The position numbers were made by a program, and so were the translations under genes. Source: Phytohabitans maris (lineage in GTDB: Bacteria > Actinomycetota > Actinomycetes > Mycobacteriales > Micromonosporaceae). From it: a stretch of 64,000 bases of DNA. Positions within the stretch are counted from its first letter, which is position 1. Every line of letters begins with the position of its first letter. Shown here piece after piece: positions 13,056 to 22,462 of this stretch. The notes below the pieces were generated by a model, which saw nothing but the letters and a program-made list of their open reading frames with translations, was not told the DNA's origin and ran no database searches. Where the stretch lies: positions 124,001 to 188,000 of the forward strand of contig NZ_JAVHUY010000002.1 in NCBI RefSeq assembly GCF_031085175.1, in the 5' to 3' direction.

Positions 13056-14828
13056 TTAGTCGACCGATACGGTGGTTTTGACGGTGGCCTGGTTCAAGTC
13101 GTCCAGGCGGATCGTGAGGGTCAGGTCCCACTTGCCGGGGTACGGGAAGGTGATCGCGCCGATTCCCTGGTTGCCGCGGATCGATACCACGTCGTTGGGG
13201 ATGGGTGGGATGCCCTTCTCCGGCAGCGCCGCCGTCACCCGCCACTCGGCCACCTCGACCGGCTTACCCGCGGGCGTGTAGACGAACGCGTGCAGCGTAT
13301 TGTTTTCGCCGATCTGCACCGGGAAGATCTCGAACTGCACGGAGAAGATCGGGCTGTTCAGCGTCGTGGAAAAGCCGACCGCCTCGGCGGCGGCCTGTGC
13401 CTCGATCTCCGCCGACCGGCCGGGCGTGGTCTGTACGAGCACCGAGCTGGCCGCCAGCACGACCGCCGCCAGCCCCAGCTCCGCCGCGACGAGCCGGCCC
13501 AGGCGGCCCCTGCGCGCGCGGCCCGCTCCCGCGGACGGCGATCCGTCCGCGCCGGCTCCGAAGGCGCGGCGCAGCACCAGGCGGCGGGAGAGGAACGCTA
13601 CCGCCAGCACCACGCCGAGCAGGCCGGCCTTGGCGAGGATGAGCTGGCCGTACCGGGTGTCGAAGAGCGCGCCCAACCCGCCGATCTCGATGACCGCCTG
13701 GAGCACGCCGCCGAGCACCAGCCAGCACACCGCCACGGCGGCCCAGCGGGACCAGACCGGCAGGATCACGCCGACCACGCGTTGGTCGGCCCAGCCCCGC
13801 CGGAGTACGAAGCCGACCAGTACCACCAGGCCGCCCAGCCACACCGCCATGCTGGCCAGGTGGACCACGTCCGCGGCCGCCGACACGGGCGGCACCGGCG
13901 AGGCAGCGGCGTGCCCGGCGAGCGGCCAGGTCAGCAGCCCCAGCACGCCGAGCAGCAGCAGTGGCAGTGACGACCGCCGCACCGTGGCCGGGGGCGGTGG
14001 CACGGCGGGCGGGCTGGAAAGGACCGGCGGCCCGCCGGAGCCCACGAGCGTGCGGACCCGCGCCCGCGCCGGGACGGAGACGGAGGCGCGCACCGGTGGG
14101 CGTACCCGGAGCAGGGCCACGACCGCGACCAGCACGGCCAGCCGTACCCCCGTCCAGAGGCCGAACGGGCTCAGCGCCACGTCGCGCAGCTCCGCCACCG
14201 ACACGTCGAGCGGGCCGGCGCCCGAGGTGTACGGCGCCTGCAGCCAGAACGAAGCCACGGTGCTCGCGCCCACCAGCCCCAGCCCGACCCGCACCAGCCG
14301 CATCGGGCCGCGGGTCGGGGCGCGGCGGGGCCAGAGCACCGAGAGGAAGAGCAGCGGGCCGACCACGAGGGTGAGCCCGACGTAGCCGGCGTACTTGGCG
14401 ACCGGCAGCAGCGCGCCCACCGTCGGGTCGTCCTCCAGCGCGGACGGGGCGGTCTGCGACGGCGCGCCGACGGAGAACATGAAGCCGCCCGACAGCGGGT
14501 GCCCGTCGGCCGAGATGATCCGGTAGCTGACCAGGTACGTGCCGAGCGGGTGGTCGGCGACCCGCACGTCCAGCGAGAGCGTGCCGCCCGACGCCACCGG
14601 GTCACCCGTGCTGATCCGCTTACCGTCCGGGGCGATGACCTGCGTCTTGCCGGGGATCACGCCCACCGGCTCGTTGAACGTGAGCGTCACTCTGGTCGGC
14701 GACGAGCCGATCACCGAACCCTGCTCGGGTGTGGTCGACACGAGCGCCGCGTGCGCGCTGGCGGGTGCGGCGGGCACGAGCAGGGCCAGGCAGAGCCCGA
14801 CCAGCAGTGCGCCCGCCCAACGCTTCAT
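13056..14828 (-). CDS. CopC-CopD fusion: copper resistance/import membrane protein (YcnJ type)
   Basis: 590-residue protein. A Sec signal peptide (residues 1-25, cleavage after ASA) leaves a mature protein that begins with His26, the N-terminal Cu ligand of CopC. The CopC beta-sandwich (to about 125) carries TFNEPV and the second ligand pair in SADGHPLSG (Asp-x-His). Eight or so membrane segments of a CopD domain follow, interrupted by a Pro-rich loop, then a C-terminal extracytoplasmic domain (from ~470, FSTTLNSPIFSVQFEI... FPYPGKWDLTLTI) as found in YtfE/YcnJ-type copper proteins. Probably binds copper outside and moves it across the membrane. Downstream of the ABC-F gene by 32 nt on the same strand. 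Confidence 0.9.
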   Translation of the reverse strand: MKRWAGALLVGLCLALLVPAAPASAHAALVSTTPEQGSVIGSSPTRVTLTFNEPVGVIPGKTQVIAPDGKRISTGDPVASGGTLSLDVRVADHPLGTYLVSYRIISADGHPLSGGFMFSVGAPSQTAPSALEDDPTVGALLPVAKYAGYVGLTLVVGPLLFLSVLWPRRAPTRGPMRLVRVGLGLVGASTVASFWLQAPYTSGAGPLDVSVAELRDVALSPFGLWTGVRLAVLVAVVALLRVRPPVRASVSVPARARVRTLVGSGGPPVLSSPPAVPPPPATVRRSSLPLLLLGVLGLLTWPLAGHAAASPVPPVSAAADVVHLASMAVWLGGLVVLVGFVLRRGWADQRVVGVILPVWSRWAAVAVCWLVLGGVLQAVIEIGGLGALFDTRYGQLILAKAGLLGVVLAVAFLSRRLVLRRAFGAGADGSPSAGAGRARRGRLGRLVAAELGLAAVVLAASSVLVQTTPGRSAEIEAQAAAEAVGFSTTLNSPIFSVQFEIFPVQIGENNTLHAFVYTPAGKPVEVAEWRVTAALPEKGIPPIPNDVVSIRGNQGIGAITFPYPGKWDLTLTIRLDDLNQATVKTTVSVD

Positions 14829-14860
14829 GCAAGAAGGTTCGGATTTCGCCGGTGGATGGT

Positions 14861-16459
14861 TCAATCCCAGACCGGCTCGGCGGACTCCTTCACCTCGCCG
14901 TCGCCACCGAAGACCACGAAGCGGTCGAACGACCGGGTGAACCACCGGTCGTGCGTGACCGCCACCACCGTGCCCTCGAACGCCGCGAGCCCCTCCTCCA
15001 GCGCCTCGGCCGAGGCCAGGTCGAGGTTGTCCGTGGGCTCGTCGAGCAGCAGCAGCGTCGCCCCGGAGAGCTCCAGCAGGAGTACCAGGAAGCGCGCCTG
15101 CTGGCCGCCGGAAAGCGTGCCGAACCGCTGGTCGCCCTGCCCGGCCAGGTCGTACCTGTTGAGCGCCTTCATCGCCGCGTGCCGGTCCATCCCGCTGCGA
15201 TGGTCGTCGCCGCGCCACAGGATCTCGACGAGCGTCTTGCCGAGCAGCTCGGGATGGTCGTGCGTCTGCGAGAAATGGCCGGGACGGACCCGGGCGCCGA
15301 GCCGGGCCACGCCGGAGTGCACCACTGCGGACGGCGTGTCGAGAAGGCGCAGGAAGTGGGACTTGCCGGTGCCGTTGGCGCCGAGCACGGCCACCCGGTC
15401 GCCGTACCAGATCTCCAGGTCGAACGGGTAGGTGAGGCCGTCGAGCTCGAGCCGCTCGCACATGACGGCCCGCTTGCCGGTGCGCCCGCCGGCGAGCCGC
15501 ATGCGGATGTCCTGGTCGCGCGGGGGCAGCGGCGGCGGCCCCGCCTCCTCGAACTTGCGCAGCCGGGTCTGCGCCGCCTGGTAGCGCGAGGCCATGGCGT
15601 CGTTGTACGCGGCCTTCTGCTTGTACATGAGCATCAGCTCGCGCAGCTTCTGGTGCTCCTCGTCCCAGCGCCGGCGCTGCTCCTCCAGCCGGTCGTGGCG
15701 GGCCGCCCGGGCCTCGTGCCAGGAGGCGAAGCCACCCGGGTGCACCCACGCGCTGCCACCCTCGACCGCGACGACCCGGTCGGCGGTACGGGCCAGCAGC
15801 TCGCGGTCGTGCGAGACGTACAGCACGGACTTGCTCGACTCGCGCAGCCGCTCCTCCAGCCACCGCTTGCCGGGCACGTCGAGGAAGTTGTCCGGCTCGT
15901 CGAGCAGCAGCACCTCGTCGGTGCCGCGGAGCAGCAGCTCCAAGGCGAAGCGCTTTTGCTGGCCGCCGGAGAGCGTACGCACCGGGCGGTCGCGTACCTC
16001 GTCCCAGGGCTTGCCGAGCACGAGCGTGGCCACGGTGTCGAAGAGCACCTCGGCGTCGTACCCGCCCGCCTCGCCCCAGGCGGCAAGCGCGTTCGCGTAC
16101 GCGATCTGCTTGCGCTCGGTCGGGTCGTCGTGGACGGCGGTCTCGGCGGCGGCGAGCCGCTCGCCCGCGGCCCGCAGCGGCGGCGGGGCGAGCGAGAGAG
16201 CGAGCTCGCGCAGCAGGGTCTGATCACCGATCATGCCGATGAACTGCCGCATCACGCCGAGCCCGCCGGCCCGGGCGATCGCGCCGGTCGCCACCGGCAG
16301 GTCGCCGGCGACCATCCGCAGCAGCGTCGTCTTGCCGGCACCGTTGGGACCGACGAGCGCGATCTTGGCGCCCTCACCGACCCGGAACGAGACGTCGCGA
16401 AACAACTCCCGCCCGTCCGGCAGCGTGTGCCCGACACCGGCGACGTCCGCGTAACCCAC
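14861..16459 (-). CDS. ABC-F family ATP-binding protein (ribosome-associated)
   Basis: 532-residue soluble protein with two ABC modules and no membrane segment. Module 1 has Walker A GPNGAGKT (37-44), signature LSGGQQKRF and Walker B VLLLDEPDNFLD; module 2 has Walker A GANGTGKS, signature LSGGQQARF and LLLLDEPTDNLDL. The charged linker between them (EEQRRRWDEEHQKLRELMLMYKQ region) matches the P-site tRNA interaction motif region of ABC-F translation factors. Members act on the ribosome in translation fidelity or antibiotic protection; I cannot tell which. GTG start preferred (VGYADVAGVG, with GGGGAAG upstream); an open frame runs further upstream without family similarity. Note DNFLD/TDNLDL: both modules have D-N-[FL]-D after the Walker B Glu-Pro. 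Confidence 0.9.
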   Translation of the reverse strand: MGYADVAGVGHTLPDGRELFRDVSFRVGEGAKIALVGPNGAGKTTLLRMVAGDLPVATGAIARAGGLGVMRQFIGMIGDQTLLRELALSLAPPPLRAAGERLAAAETAVHDDPTERKQIAYANALAAWGEAGGYDAEVLFDTVATLVLGKPWDEVRDRPVRTLSGGQQKRFALELLLRGTDEVLLLDEPDNFLDVPGKRWLEERLRESSKSVLYVSHDRELLARTADRVVAVEGGSAWVHPGGFASWHEARAARHDRLEEQRRRWDEEHQKLRELMLMYKQKAAYNDAMASRYQAAQTRLRKFEEAGPPPLPPRDQDIRMRLAGGRTGKRAVMCERLELDGLTYPFDLEIWYGDRVAVLGANGTGKSHFLRLLDTPSAVVHSGVARLGARVRPGHFSQTHDHPELLGKTLVEILWRGDDHRSGMDRHAAMKALNRYDLAGQGDQRFGTLSGGQQARFLVLLLELSGATLLLLDEPTDNLDLASAEALEEGLAAFEGTVVAVTHDRWFTRSFDRFVVFGGDGEVKESAEPVWD

Positions 16460-16491
16460 GCCGGCATCTTCCCCGACGGGTGGCGTGGCGG

Positions 16492-17100
16492 TCACCCGAC
16501 TTTTAAGACGCGGTACCCCTTCTGGCTGGCGTGCCGCTCGACCCGGCGCCCCTGCTCCTCCAGCCATTTCTGGAGCGAGTCACCGCCCAGATGGCGGGCC
16601 ACGACCAGCCAGGCCACCCCGCCGGGCGCGAGGCGGGGCAGCCACCGGTCGAGCATCGCGTGCAGCTCCGCCTTGCCGACCCGGATCGGCGGGTTGGACC
16701 AGATCTCCGCGAACCGCACCTCCGCCGGCACCTCCTCGGGCGCGGCGACCCGGAGGTTGCCGGCGCCGAGGTGGGCCGCGTTCTCCGCGGCGAGCGCCCG
16801 GGCCCGCTCGTTGACGTCCACCGCGTAGACGGTCGCGCCCGGTGCGGACATCGCCAGCACGCAGGCGATGGGGCCATAGCCACAGCCCAGGTCGAGGAAG
16901 GGACCGGCGGCACCGGCCGCGGGTAGCGGGGCTTTGCGCAGGAGTACGGCGGTGCCGGGGTCGAGCCGGTCGGCGGAGAAGACACCGGCGGCGGTGACCA
17001 GCCCGTACTTCCGGCCGCCGGCGGTGAACTCCACGTCGCGGCGGCGCTCACTCACGCTCGGCTGGGCGCTGAAGTAATGCTCTCCGGTCACGCCGAGCAT
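16492..17100 (-). CDS. Class I methyltransferase, RsmC/RlmG-like
   Basis: 202-residue cytoplasmic methyltransferase. It begins GEHYFSAQPSVSERRRDVEF, a pattern shared by the small-domain RsmC-like proteins, has the SAM motif LDLGCGYGPIACVLA near residue 70, the acidic AVDVNERA, and the catalytic SNPPIRVGK: N-P-P-[IFY] indicates N-methylation of a base, usually rRNA guanine. It is half the length of E. coli RsmC and lacks the inactive N-terminal duplicate. ATG (MLGVTGEHYF) has only GTGAGA upstream; a GTG three codons later is plausible. The ABC-F gene starts 32 nt after its stop, so the two form a likely ribosome-related pair. Confidence 0.85.
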   Translation of the reverse strand: MLGVTGEHYFSAQPSVSERRRDVEFTAGGRKYGLVTAAGVFSADRLDPGTAVLLRKAPLPAAGAAGPFLDLGCGYGPIACVLAMSAPGATVYAVDVNERARALAAENAAHLGAGNLRVAAPEEVPAEVRFAEIWSNPPIRVGKAELHAMLDRWLPRLAPGGVAWLVVARHLGGDSLQKWLEEQGRRVERHASQKGYRVLKVG

Positions 17101-17199
17101 TCTCACACGCGGTCGTTTCGCGCCTGGAAGTTCCCTCTTAAGGGGAACTGTCCACCTATTGCCATAAATTGCGAAACATGGTCTATTAGTCTGTCCTGC

Positions 17200-18003
17200 A
17201 TGGTTCAGCGGCGTTGGCACCGCTTCGCCGGTAGACACGCGCACACCGGACCCCGCCACGCCCGGCCCAGCGGCATCTCCGAGTTGCTGGCCCGGCCACA
17301 AAAGCGCACCTGGCAGGCGTTCACCACCGGGCTTGGGATCTTCGCGATGCTCGGCGTGTGCGGGCTGAGCTCGTTCTTCATCGTCGCGGACGAGCGGCAG
17401 GGGCGAGATGCCCAAGCGTCCGGGGCGCCACCGCAGGTCAGCGTGCTTCGCGACATCAGCTCCCGCGAGGTCGACCCGGAGCCGCTCACCCCGGCCGAGG
17501 TGTTTCCCGGCCCGGAGGTGGTGGTCGATCCGGCGCGCCCGGCGTACCGGGTGCTCGCCACCCGCGCCGACCGCCGCTGCGCCACCGCGGCGAGCGGCGA
17601 CATCGGCGTGCTCCTCACCGACCTGGGCTGCGCGCAGGTGGTACGCGGGACGCTGCGCGCGCCGGCCGGCGGCTACCTGGTGACCGCCGGCATCTTCAAC
17701 CTGGACGACGTCGCCGGCGCCGACTGGGCCCGCGAAAAGATCAAGTCCATGGTGGACGGCGAGCACGGCCGCTTCCAGGGGCTGCGTGCGGGCAAGGGCA
17801 CCGAGGCGATCGTGCTCTCGTCGGCCCGGGTGGGGTGGCACGTGCGGGGCCACTTCCTCGTGTACTGCGTGACCGCTCGCGCCGACGGCCGGCCGATCCC
17901 GCCGGGCGACGCCGGGGCCGGGCAGATCCTCACCGACATGCTGGAGCTGTACCTGCGCGGGACCGTCCTGGAAAAGCGAGCGGTCGTCTCGCCCTCCCCG
18001 TGA
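17200..18003 (+). CDS. Membrane-anchored protein of unknown function
   Basis: 267 residues. A basic N-terminus (MVQRRWHRFAGRHAH...) precedes a single membrane segment (about residues 43-64, TGLGIFAMLGVCGLSSFFIV); the remainder is predicted outside the cell. The extracytoplasmic part includes two Cys (RRCATAASGDIGVLLTDLGCAQVVRG) about 18 residues apart, possibly a disulfide, and a helix AREKIKSMVDGEHGRFQG. I do not recognise a family. Upstream, divergent from the RsmC-like gene, the sequence is locally AT-rich (CTATTGCCATAAATTGCG), consistent with a promoter. A strong hairpin terminator follows the stop. Confidence 0.78.
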   Translation: MVQRRWHRFAGRHAHTGPRHARPSGISELLARPQKRTWQAFTTGLGIFAMLGVCGLSSFFIVADERQGRDAQASGAPPQVSVLRDISSREVDPEPLTPAEVFPGPEVVVDPARPAYRVLATRADRRCATAASGDIGVLLTDLGCAQVVRGTLRAPAGGYLVTAGIFNLDDVAGADWAREKIKSMVDGEHGRFQGLRAGKGTEAIVLSSARVGWHVRGHFLVYCVTARADGRPIPPGDAGAGQILTDMLELYLRGTVLEKRAVVSPSP

Positions 18004-18004
18004 T

Positions 18005-18048
18005 CGAAGCTCCCCCCACGTCGCTAGAACGACTGGGGGGGGGCTTCG
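18005..18048. terminator. Strong bidirectional hairpin terminator
   Basis: Arms CGAAGCtCCCCCCA and TGGGGGGggCTTCG around a short loop, placed 1 nt after the stop of the rightward membrane-anchored protein gene and 16 nt before the stop of the leftward truA. Stem of about 13 bp with a short TT end. Confidence 0.85.
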
Positions 18049-18064
18049 TTCCCGGGGGGACGGC

Positions 18065-18874
18065 TCAGCCCCGTAGCCGCCGGGTGAGTTCGGCGCGGCG
18101 GGCGTACTCCTCGGGATCCTCGGGATAGCCGACCGCGACCAGCGTGAGGCCGTGCGCCGGCGCGACGGTCACCCCGCTTTCCCGCTCGCGGCGGCTCAGC
18201 AGGCCAGCCGGCCAGTCGACCGGGCGGCGCCCGTCGCCGGCGGCCAGCAGCGCCCCTACCAGGCTGCGCACCATCGCCTGGCAGAACGCGTCCGCCTGCA
18301 CGGTGGCGACCAGCGTCCCGTCCGGGTCACGCCGCCAGTCCAGGCGGCTGATCGCCCGGATCGTGGTGGCGTTCTCCTTGCGCTTGCAGTACGCCGCGAA
18401 GTCGTGCTCGCCCAGGAAGCCCTTCGCGGCGGCGTTGAGCGTGTCCACGTCGAGCGGGCGGGGCCAGGCGAGCGTGTCGTGGCGGCGCAGCGGCTCGGCG
18501 CCGTACGGCGCGTCGGTCACCCGGTACTCGTACCGGCGGAACGTCGCGGAAAAGCGGGCGTCGAAGTCATCCGGTACCTCCCGGACCGCACGCACCCGGG
18601 CGTCCGGCGGCATGACCGCGGCCAGCCGGCGTACCAGCGTCGGCGCCAGCCGGGCCCACGCCTCGTCGGGCAGGTCGACGTGGCACACCTGGCCGGTCGC
18701 GTGCACGCCCGCGTCGGTACGCCCGGCCACCGTGAGGCCGCTCGCGCCGTCCGGGCCGAAGAGCCGCGCCAGCGCCTCGGCGAGGACCCCGGCCACGGTG
18801 CGCCGCTCCGGCTGGGCGGCCCAGCCGGAGAAGCCCGTGCCGTCGTACGACACGTCCAGCCGTACCCGGGTCAT
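18065..18874 (-). CDS. truA: tRNA pseudouridine(38-40) synthase TruA
   Basis: 269-residue enzyme that isomerises uridines 38-40 of tRNA anticodon stems. Start VRLDVSYDGTGFSGWAAQP and the catalytic Asp54 in GRTDAGVHATGQV are diagnostic; later RYEYRV, FLGEHDFAAYCKRKENATT and FLRQMVR-like FCQAMVRSLVGALL fit. It is the last gene of the alpha operon, after rplQ, with a hairpin and then its own GGAGG immediately before the ATG. Conserved rplQ-truA order is usual in bacteria. Confidence 0.96.
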   Translation of the reverse strand: MTRVRLDVSYDGTGFSGWAAQPERRTVAGVLAEALARLFGPDGASGLTVAGRTDAGVHATGQVCHVDLPDEAWARLAPTLVRRLAAVMPPDARVRAVREVPDDFDARFSATFRRYEYRVTDAPYGAEPLRRHDTLAWPRPLDVDTLNAAAKGFLGEHDFAAYCKRKENATTIRAISRLDWRRDPDGTLVATVQADAFCQAMVRSLVGALLAAGDGRRPVDWPAGLLSRRERESGVTVAPAHGLTLVAVGYPEDPEEYARRAELTRRLRG

Positions 18875-18890
18875 CGCCCCTCCAAAAGCG

Positions 18891-18925
18891 CCAGGGCGCC
18901 CCTCACGTGGTGAGGGACGCCCTGG
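18891..18925 (-). terminator. Hairpin between rplQ and truA
   Basis: Near-perfect 16-bp stem (CCAGGGCG/CGCCCTGG plus CCCTCAC/GTGAGGG with one bulge each side) followed on the leftward strand by CGCTTTTGG. It probably ends most alpha-operon transcripts and lets a fraction through to truA, whose ribosome site lies directly behind the T-run. Confidence 0.8.
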
Positions 18926-18941
18926 CCAACGTGCTTTGCGG

Positions 18942-19499
18942 TCAGTCCTTGACCTTGTCGTCGGCGCCCGGCGCGTCCGCGTCGGAGGCCTCCGGCGTGG
19001 CGTCGGTCTCGGCCTCGTCGTCCACCTTGGACGCCGGGGTCGGCTCGTCCTCGGCCGGCGCGAGCGCCTCGACCTTGTCCTGCTGGGCCGCGGCCTTTCG
19101 GGCCGTCTTCTTCGCGGCCTTGGCCGGCGGCGCGGCGACCACCAGCTCCTCGACCAGCTCGATGATCGCCATCGGCGCGGCGTCGCCCTTGCGCGGACCG
19201 GTCTTCACGATCCGGGTGTAGCCGCCGTTGCGGTTCGCGTACCGCGGCGCGATCTGGTCGAACAGCTCGAAGACCACGTCCTTGTCCCGGACCACGGTCA
19301 GCACGCGGCGCCGCGAGTGCAGGTCACCGCGCTTGGCCTTGGTGATCAGCTGCTCGGCGAGCGGCCGCAGCCGCCGGGCCTTGGTCTCGGTGGTGGTGAT
19401 CTTTCCGTGCCGGAACAGCGACGTGGCCAGGTTGGCCAGCATCATCCGCTCGTGCGCGGGGCTACCGCCGAGGCGGGCGCCCTTCGTGGGCGTGGGCAT
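18942..19499 (-). CDS. rplQ: 50S ribosomal protein L17
   Basis: 185-residue large-subunit protein that lines the peptide exit tunnel area. The canonical domain, residues 1-~120, starts [20 protein letters not shown] and includes [30 protein letters not shown] and [24 protein letters not shown]. Beyond that is a ~60-residue tail absent from E. coli L17 (127 residues), first Ala/Lys-rich, then strongly acidic ([20 protein letters not shown]). Follows rpoA by 33 nt. Confidence 0.97.
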   Translation of the reverse strand: MPTPTKGARLGGSPAHERMMLANLATSLFRHGKITTTETKARRLRPLAEQLITKAKRGDLHSRRRVLTVVRDKDVVFELFDQIAPRYANRNGGYTRIVKTGPRKGDAAPMAIIELVEELVVAAPPAKAAKKTARKAAAQQDKVEALAPAEDEPTPASKVDDEAETDATPEASDADAPGADDKVKD

Positions 19500-19532
19500 C
19501 GTCTGGTGCTCCTCGTTCGTGCCGGCAGCCGG

Positions 19533-20555
19533 TTAGAGCTGCTCAGTCTCGCGGTAGTCGTCGGAGTCGTAGTCCACCTCGCCGAAGGAGTCCACGACGT
19601 GCGCCGGGTCGAAGTTCGGAGCCGAGTCCTTCAGCCCCAGACCCATCCCGGCGAGCTTCATCTTGACCTCGTCGATCGACTTCTGACCGAAGTTCCTTAT
19701 ATCGAGGAGGTCCGCCTCCGTACGGCCGATCAGCTCGCCGACGGTGTTGATGCCCTCGCGCTTGAGGCAGTTGTACGACCGGACGGTCAGGTCGAGCTCC
19801 TCGATCGGCAGCGCCAGGTCGGCAGCCAGCTGCGCGTCCTGCGGCGACGGGCCGATGTCGATGCCCTCGGCGGTCTCGTCCAGCTCGCGGGCCAGGCCGA
19901 AGAGCTCGACCAGGGTGGAGCCGGCGGAGGCCAGCGCGGTACGCGGGCCGATCGAGGCCTTGGTCTCGACATCGATGATCAACCGGTCGAAGTCGGTGCG
20001 CTGCTCGACACGGGTCGCCTCGACGCGGTACGTCACCTTGAGCACCGGCGAGTAGATCGAGTCGACCGGGATCCGGCCGATCTCGGCGCCGGCCTGCTTG
20101 TTTTGCGCGGCGGTGACGTAGCCGCGACCCCGCTCGACGGTCAGCTCCATGTCGAGCCGGCCCTTGGCGTTGAGGGTGGCGAGCTTGAGGTCCGGGTTGT
20201 GCACGGACACACCGGCCGGGGGCTGGATGTCACCGGCGGTGACGTCGCCCGGGCCCTGCTTGCGCAGGTACATGCTGACCGGCTCGTCGTGCTCGGAGCT
20301 GACGCACAGCTCCTTGACGTTCATGACGAGCTCGACCACGTCCTCCTTGACCCCGGGGATCGTGGTGAACTCGTGCAGCACGCCGTCGACCTTGATGGAC
20401 GTCACGGCCGCGCCCGGGATGGACGACAGCAGCGTACGGCGCAGGGAGTTGCCGAGCGTGTAGCCGAAGCCGGGCTCGAGCGGCTCGATGGTGAACCGCG
20501 AACGGGTCTCGCTGATCGACTCCTCGGAAAGAGTCGGCCGCTGGGTGATGAGCAC
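19533..20555 (-). CDS. rpoA: RNA polymerase alpha subunit
   Basis: 340 residues. The N-terminal assembly domain shows [44 protein letters not shown]; the C-terminal domain (from about 245) has [48 protein letters not shown], the UP-element and activator-contact surface, followed by an acidic tail ending TEQL. GTG start with AAGGAAAA upstream. A GC-rich hairpin separates it from rpsD, a point where expression could be tuned. Confidence 0.98.
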   Translation of the reverse strand: MLITQRPTLSEESISETRSRFTIEPLEPGFGYTLGNSLRRTLLSSIPGAAVTSIKVDGVLHEFTTIPGVKEDVVELVMNVKELCVSSEHDEPVSMYLRKQGPGDVTAGDIQPPAGVSVHNPDLKLATLNAKGRLDMELTVERGRGYVTAAQNKQAGAEIGRIPVDSIYSPVLKVTYRVEATRVEQRTDFDRLIIDVETKASIGPRTALASAGSTLVELFGLARELDETAEGIDIGPSPQDAQLAADLALPIEELDLTVRSYNCLKREGINTVGELIGRTEADLLDIRNFGQKSIDEVKMKLAGMGLGLKDSAPNFDPAHVVDSFGEVDYDSDDYRETEQL

Positions 20556-20609
20556 TGTGTTTTTTCCTTCGGTCGGGGCTGCCCGCTATTTGACAGCCGC
20601 CCACGTGGC

Positions 20610-20638
20610 GGCCGGCGCGCCAGGACGACGCGCCGGCC
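20610..20638 (-). terminator. Hairpin in the rpsD-rpoA gap
   Basis: Arms GGCCGGCGCG and CGCGCCGGCC around a 9-nt loop lie 8 nt after the rpsD stop. No T-tract follows. Could be a partial terminator or an RNA processing/stability hairpin between the ribosomal genes and rpoA. Confidence 0.5.
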
Positions 20639-20645
20639 ACGAGCT

Positions 20646-21272
20646 TTACTTCGAGTAAAGCTCGACGATCAGCTGCTCCTGGACCTGGGTGTCGATCACC
20701 TGCCGGGCCGGGAGGGTGTGCACAAGGATCTTCATCTGGCTGGGGATCGCCTCCAGCCACGCCGGAACGGTCTTGGAGCCGGCCTCGGCCTGGGCGACGA
20801 TGAAGGGCGTCAGCTCCTTCGACTTGCCCCGGACCTCGACGATGTCGTGCTCCTTGACGCGGTACGACGGGACGTCGACCTTCTTGCCGTTGACCACGAA
20901 GTGGCCGTGCTTGACGAGCTGGCGGGCCATGTCGCGAGACTTGGCGTAGCCGGCCCGGTAGACGACGTTGTCGAGCCGCGACTCCAGGATCTGGAGCAGC
21001 ACCTCACCGGTCTTGCCCGGCTTGTGCACGGCCTCGTCGTAGTAGCCACGGAACTGCTTCTCCAGCACGCCGTAGACGCGGCGGGCCTTCTGCTTTTCGC
21101 GGAGCTGGAGCAGGTACTCCCCCTCCTTGGTGCGGCCGCGGCCGTGCTGCCCGGGCGGGAACGGCCGGGACTCGAACGGGCACTTCGGACCGTCGCACTT
21201 GCTGCCCTTGAGGAACAGCTTCATCTTCTCCCGCCGGCAACGGCGGCAGTCAGCACCGGTGTAACGAGCCAT
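20646..21272 (-). CDS. rpsD: 30S ribosomal protein S4 (zinc-binding form)
   Basis: 208-residue primary 16S rRNA-binding protein at the body of the small subunit. The N-terminus carries a Cys set (Cys9, 12, 26, 31: CRRCRREK and KCDGPKCPF), the zinc form of S4. The S4 RNA-binding domain follows: ESRLDNVVYRAGYAKSRDMARQLVKHGHFVVNGKKVDVPSYRVKEHD. Ends VELYSK as usual. It sits between rpsK and rpoA. Confidence 0.98.
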   Translation of the reverse strand: MARYTGADCRRCRREKMKLFLKGSKCDGPKCPFESRPFPPGQHGRGRTKEGEYLLQLREKQKARRVYGVLEKQFRGYYDEAVHKPGKTGEVLLQILESRLDNVVYRAGYAKSRDMARQLVKHGHFVVNGKKVDVPSYRVKEHDIVEVRGKSKELTPFIVAQAEAGSKTVPAWLEAIPSQMKILVHTLPARQVIDTQVQEQLIVELYSK

Positions 21273-21288
21273 CTCTCTTCGTTCTCCC

Positions 21289-21696
21289 TCAGACCCGGCG
21301 ACGCTTCGGCGGACGGCACCCGTTGTGCGGCTGCGGCGTGACGTCGGCGATCTGGCCGACCTCGAGGCCGACGGCCTGCAGCGAACGGATGGCGGTCTCC
21401 CGGCCGGAGCCCGGACCCTTCACGAACACGTCGACCTTGCGCATGCCGTGCTCCATGGCCCGGCGGGCGGCCGCCTCGGCGGCCAGCTGCGCGGCGAACG
21501 GGGTCGACTTGCGGGAACCCTTGAAGCCCACCTGACCGGCGGACGCCCAGGAGATCACCGCACCGGTCGGGTCGGTGATCGAGACGATGGTGTTGTTGAA
21601 GGTGCTCTTGATGTGCGCCTGCCCGTGGGCGACGTTCTTGCGTTCCTTGCGCCGGACCTTCTTGACAGCGGCCCCGGTGCGAGCCTTCGGTGGCAT
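21289..21696 (-). CDS. rpsK: 30S ribosomal protein S11
   Basis: 135-residue platform protein near the 30S E site. Recognised by [46 protein letters not shown] and the C-terminal [18 protein letters not shown]. The N-terminus ([22 protein letters not shown]) is basic, as in other actinobacteria. 16 nt before rpsD. Confidence 0.98.
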   Translation of the reverse strand: MPPKARTGAAVKKVRRKERKNVAHGQAHIKSTFNNTIVSITDPTGAVISWASAGQVGFKGSRKSTPFAAQLAAEAAARRAMEHGMRKVDVFVKGPGSGRETAIRSLQAVGLEVGQIADVTPQPHNGCRPPKRRRV

Positions 21697-21767
21697 AAGT
21701 CTTCTGCGCTCCTAGATGCTTCTCAAGATCAGCACCGCGCGGGGCCCTCCCGGCCCCGGGCGCGGCT

Positions 21768-22148
21768 TTACTTCTTGCCGGGCTTCTTCTTGCCGGCGAC
21801 GGTCCGCTTCGGACCCTTGCGAGTGCGTGCGTTGGTGCGGGTCCGCTGCCCGCGGACCGGAAGCCCGCGGCGGTGGCGGATGCCGGCGTAGCAGCCGATC
21901 TCGACCTTGCGGCGGATATCTGCGGCGACCTCGCGGCGCAGGTCACCTTCGACCTTGAAGTTGGCCTCGATGTAGTCACGGAGCTGAACGAGCTCTTCGT
22001 CCGTGAGGTCCTTGGCGCGCTTGTCGGGGCTGATGCCGGTGGCGGTGAGCGCCTCGATGGCGCGGGTCCGACCGACCCCGAAGATGTAGGTGAGCGCGAT
22101 CTCCATCCGCTTGTCGCGGGGGAGGTCGACGCCGACTAGACGTGCCAT
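21768..22148 (-). CDS. rpsM: 30S ribosomal protein S13
   Basis: 126-residue head protein that contacts the P-site tRNA and bridges to the 50[31 protein letters not shown] and the C-terminal [24 protein letters not shown] are standard. I place the start at this ATG; an open frame runs 32 codons further upstream but carries no S13 sequence. The gap to rpmJ upstream is 157 nt, large for this cluster, and holds no recognised element. Confidence 0.98.
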   Translation of the reverse strand: MARLVGVDLPRDKRMEIALTYIFGVGRTRAIEALTATGISPDKRAKDLTDEELVQLRDYIEANFKVEGDLRREVAADIRRKVEIGCYAGIRHRRGLPVRGQRTRTNARTRKGPKRTVAGKKKPGKK

Positions 22149-22305
22149 GTGCGGGCGTACTCCTCGTGGTTTCTCGCGGAGGTCTGTGCCCGTCCCACCC
22201 CGCCTGCCCAGACGGGCCCCGGCCTCCGACCGGGGGTCAGCCACGAGTCACGCCGATGATCGACGGATTCCGCGGCTGGGACGAGCGTCTTCTGTTGGGG
22301 GTGCG

Positions 22306-22419
22306 TCAGCCCTGGCGCTGCTTGTGGCGCGGGTCACTGCAAATGACCATGACCCGGCCGTGCCGGCGGATTACCCGGCACTTGTTGCAGATCCTCTTGA
22401 CGCTCGGCTTGACCTTCAC
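22306..22419 (-). CDS. rpmJ: 50S ribosomal protein L36 (zinc-binding form)
   Basis: 37-residue protein: [19 protein letters not shown] then [17 protein letters not shown]. Cys11, Cys14, Cys27 and His32 form the zinc site of the C+ type. The GTG start gives the family length of 37; an in-frame ATG three codons upstream would give 40. Lies 43 nt after infA, the usual infA-rpmJ-rpsM order. Confidence 0.95.
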   Translation of the reverse strand: MKVKPSVKRICNKCRVIRRHGRVMVICSDPRHKQRQG

Positions 22420-22462
22420 GGTTGGCATTCACTTTCAGCAGCGGAGGCTTCGGTCGGCGAAG